From JAFGJQ01 sp964586145 (GTDB lineage Bacteria > Planctomycetota > Phycisphaerae > UBA1845), in the NCBI GenBank assembly GCA_964586145.1, contig CAZPHH010000124.1, forward strand, positions 1 through 10,829: 10,829 nucleotides of DNA. The letters are read 5' to 3'. The notes below the pieces were generated by a model. That model ran no database searches. It worked only from the letters and a program-made list of their open reading frames with translations, and was not told the origin of the DNA. The position numbers and the translations under genes were made by a program. How positions within the stretch are numbered: the stretch's first letter is position 1; each line of letters begins with the position of its first letter. Shown in pieces: positions 9,072 through 10,829 of the stretch.

Positions 9072-10232
9072 ATGCTTGCGGACGGTCTGGGCGGCTATCT
9101 GCTGGGCGCAAGTCTCTCTCTCGGCATCCTGGCCCTTCTGTTGGCCGTCGTGGTCGAGATTCCGATTCTGGCGTTGGCCTGGCGGCGCTGGTCGGTACGC
9201 CTTGTGGTGTGGGTCGTGGCGGCGAACGCTGCCTCCGCCTTGTTTGCCCTGGTGCCCGCGATCAAAGACCTCACGTGGCCCATGCCCGGGCATGATGCTG
9301 ACCCCTGGATTGCAGCGCATGCATGGTGGTGGACGCTGGCAGCAAAGGCCGGATACCTGCTTCTGCTGACGTTCCTCATCGAACTGGGGGTTCTGATCCT
9401 TCTGACGTGGAAGACGTGCGGCCTCACGCCCCGGCGGCTTCTGGCCGGTGCGACCGCGGCAAACGTCGTCAGCTACGTCGCGCTCTGTGCTTTCATCGTC
9501 TGGCTGCCGCCGCATTCCGACTCTCTGGCTTTCCAGCCCGATACGACGTGGGCGCCCAAGGATGCCGGGCGCGTCTGGTTTGTCGAACCACAGGGTTTCC
9601 GCGTCTGTTCGGTCGGTCTGGACGGTGACGCCCCGCGTACGGAGGTGTCGTGCTCCGTTCAGCGCGGGGGCTGGTATCTCGAGTCGTATTCGACATACGC
9701 GTGGGTGCCCGCGGAGGATACCACCCTCTTCACGGGAGAAGACGGGCACTGGCACACGTGGCGTAACGGTATGCACGAGACGCTCCAGGCAACCACCGAC
9801 GATGTATATCCCATGCGCTACGCAACGTGGGGTTCGCTTCAGAAGGCCCTGGTGGAGCTCGGAATCCCTGCCCGTGACGATCCGCAATCCGAGCCCGCGG
9901 TGTACTTCACGGGCACGCAGGACTGGTTGGGTACGCACGCCGAATCGGCGCGGTACGAGGTGTATACGAGCTTCTCGTGGTTTCTGGGATGGAGTGCGTG
10001 GGGCGTCACGGTCCGCGACAAGCAGTCGGGGGAGACGTTGCGCTGGGGCGTCAAGACCGGCCTGCACGTGCTGCCCTGCCGCGATCCGGTGATCGTCGAG
10101 GAAACCGACCTGGTCCTCTTCCGCTGCGGCGGCTGGATCATGGTGCTGGACCCGCAGGCCCGCCGCATCGGCCCCCTGGCCCGCGGCGACAGCGTCCTGA
10201 TGATGCTGCCGCCGTTCCGGGAGAGGGATTGA
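9072..10232 (+). CDS. Four-helix membrane protein with a large C-terminal domain, function unknown
   Basis: 386 aa, starting after the strong ribosome site at 9057-9064. Four hydrophobic segments are seen: ~10-36 (LSLGILALLLAVVVEIPILA), ~43-64, ~85-112 (GYLLLLTFLIELGVLILL) and ~122-146. Basic residues lie between segments 1-2 (RRWSVR) and 3-4 (WKTCGLTPRR). By the positive-inside rule both termini would be outside the cytoplasm. The remaining ~240 residues are Trp/Tyr-rich and mostly beta-like (RVWFVEPQGF, VYFTGTQDWLGT, DLVLFRCGGWIMVLDPQARRIGPLARG). The last of these resembles a beta-propeller blade, but too few repeats are visible to call one. C179, C194, C336 and C352 could pair outside the cell. 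No family is recognised. It lies 207 nt after the kinase operon, and there is no direct sign it is the relay's target. Confidence 0.75.
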   Translation: MLADGLGGYLLGASLSLGILALLLAVVVEIPILALAWRRWSVRLVVWVVAANAASALFALVPAIKDLTWPMPGHDADPWIAAHAWWWTLAAKAGYLLLLTFLIELGVLILLTWKTCGLTPRRLLAGATAANVVSYVALCAFIVWLPPHSDSLAFQPDTTWAPKDAGRVWFVEPQGFRVCSVGLDGDAPRTEVSCSVQRGGWYLESYSTYAWVPAEDTTLFTGEDGHWHTWRNGMHETLQATTDDVYPMRYATWGSLQKALVELGIPARDDPQSEPAVYFTGTQDWLGTHAESARYEVYTSFSWFLGWSAWGVTVRDKQSGETLRWGVKTGLHVLPCRDPVIVEETDLVLFRCGGWIMVLDPQARRIGPLARGDSVLMMLPPFRERD

Positions 10233-10262
10233 TGCATTGCGGAGCAAACCCGGAAATGTATG

Positions 10263-10727
10263 TCAGCATTTGTGCGGCGTGCCCTCGTTGCGGAAGCGGC
10301 GCCACGTGTAGCCGGTGCATTCCGGGTGCAGGTCGCGGTAGAGACGCCGGCCGTCGCGCGAACTGAACCAGTCACGGGCGAGGAAATCCCAGAGTCGATC
10401 GGCCTCGTTGTCCAACCGCGCGGAACCAGGAAAGAGTCGAAACGCATGCCAGCCGGAACAGAGCCGGTACGGGATGGCGTACACGCACGCGTACCAGGTC
10501 GGCCCTTCGTTGATCTGGAGGAGGATGTCATCGTAGGAGCCGCAGTCGTACCACCGAATGACCTGCCCGCAGCGCGCGAGTTCAGCCGTTCTGTCGATGA
10601 CGTGCCGGTTTGCGCAAACACCGCGCCAGCCGAGTCTCTCGGCAAATCGCTTCAGTCGCGGCAATGCAACGGACGGCGATACCACGCGTTTGGCGCGCTC
10701 GTGACGCATTCGGCCACCGGTCCGCAC
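10263..10727 (-). CDS. Hypothetical 154-aa protein
   Basis: It reads leftward from a GTG at 10727; an ATG at 10709 is the alternative start, giving 148 aa. The GTG has AGGG about 7 nt upstream. The sequence looks like a genuine soluble protein: codon third positions are mostly G or C, acidic and basic residues are mixed, and it is rich in Trp, Tyr and Cys (IRWYDCGSYDDILLQI, WYACVYAIPYRLCSGW, LWDFLARDWF, YTWRRF). The opposite strand is also open here (10260-10787), but that frame lacks a clear ribosome site and reads as low-information sequence. No signal peptide or membrane segment. No family is recognised. It converges on the membrane gene, with 30 nt between their stops, and follows the edge gene by 43 nt on the same strand, so it may be cotranscribed with it. 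Confidence 0.6.
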   Translation of the reverse strand: MRTGGRMRHERAKRVVSPSVALPRLKRFAERLGWRGVCANRHVIDRTAELARCGQVIRWYDCGSYDDILLQINEGPTWYACVYAIPYRLCSGWHAFRLFPGSARLDNEADRLWDFLARDWFSSRDGRRLYRDLHPECTGYTWRRFRNEGTPHKC

Positions 10728-10770
10728 GGCGGACCCTACAAAGGTAACCGCAGAAGGCCGACCCGGGCGC

Positions 10771-10829
10771 TCACTCGCCGAACTTGATGCCCTGGGCCAG
10801 CGGCAGTTCGGTTCCGTAGTTGATCGTGT
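10771..10829 (-). CDS. C-terminal end of a gene running off the right edge, crotonase-like ending
   Basis: Reading leftward from the window edge, the frame gives TINYGTELPLAQGIKFGE and a stop at 10771-10773. The pattern of I-N-x-G, then L-P-L-A-x-G, a hydrophobic pair and Glu resembles the C-terminal helix region of enoyl-CoA hydratase/isomerase (crotonase) proteins. If that is right, the protein ends earlier than usual, because crotonases normally carry further residues after this Glu. Only 19 codons are visible, so the family assignment is tentative; that a coding frame ends here is more likely than not. Confidence 0.4.
   Translation of the reverse strand, partial: TINYGTELPLAQGIKFGE

Noticed and set aside
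10260..10787. 175-codon + frame opposite the orphan gene
   Set aside because: The minus-strand frame has the better codon bias and amino-acid composition, and this frame runs through the stop of the edge gene on the minus strand. The choice is likely but not certain.

Overview
The window is high-GC bacterial DNA, consistent with a Planctomycetota or related PVC-group or metagenomic lineage. The grounds are a CxxC / HPGYW zinc-ribbon-like gene of a type I associate with Verrucomicrobia and Planctomycetes, a large secreted glycoside-hydrolase-like protein, and two multi-domain hybrid histidine kinases. This placement comes from family resemblance only; no rRNA or marker gene is present.

Layout. 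1-236: no gene seen; a pyrimidine-rich tract built of 15-nt GTCTTCTTCC-type units (105-175). 237-1109 (+): a chimeric ORF. Its first ~155 codons are the zinc-ribbon-like HPGYW protein, and they contain three 69-nt in-frame repeats. Its last ~135 codons look like the C-terminal end of a spermidine-synthase-like protein. 1377-3458 (+): a large, probably exported TIM-barrel (glycoside-hydrolase-like) protein. 3459-4183: a long non-coding stretch with several inverted repeats and a good sigma70-type promoter at 4034-4062. 4184-6382 and 6402-8864 (+): a two-gene operon of hybrid histidine kinases. The first is PocR sensor - coiled coil - HisKA - HATPase - REC - short helical tail. The second is REC - coiled coil - PAS - PAS - HisKA - HATPase - REC. 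9072-10232 (+): a four-helix membrane protein with a large, probably extracytoplasmic, domain. 10263-10727 (-): an unrecognised 154-aa protein converging on it. 10771-10829 (-): the last 19 codons of a gene that continues off the right edge, with a crotonase-like ending.

How the genes work together. The two kinases are 19 nt apart, share a likely promoter, and together hold three receiver domains and two kinase cores but no DNA-binding or enzymatic output. They look like a PocR-sensing phosphorelay whose final output lies outside the window. The next membrane gene has its own strong Shine-Dalgarno and a 207-nt leader, so its link to the relay is only positional. The left third shows signs of rearrangement: one gene's tail is joined in frame to a repetitive-family ORF. 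No CRISPR array, tRNA, rRNA or recognisable transposase was seen.
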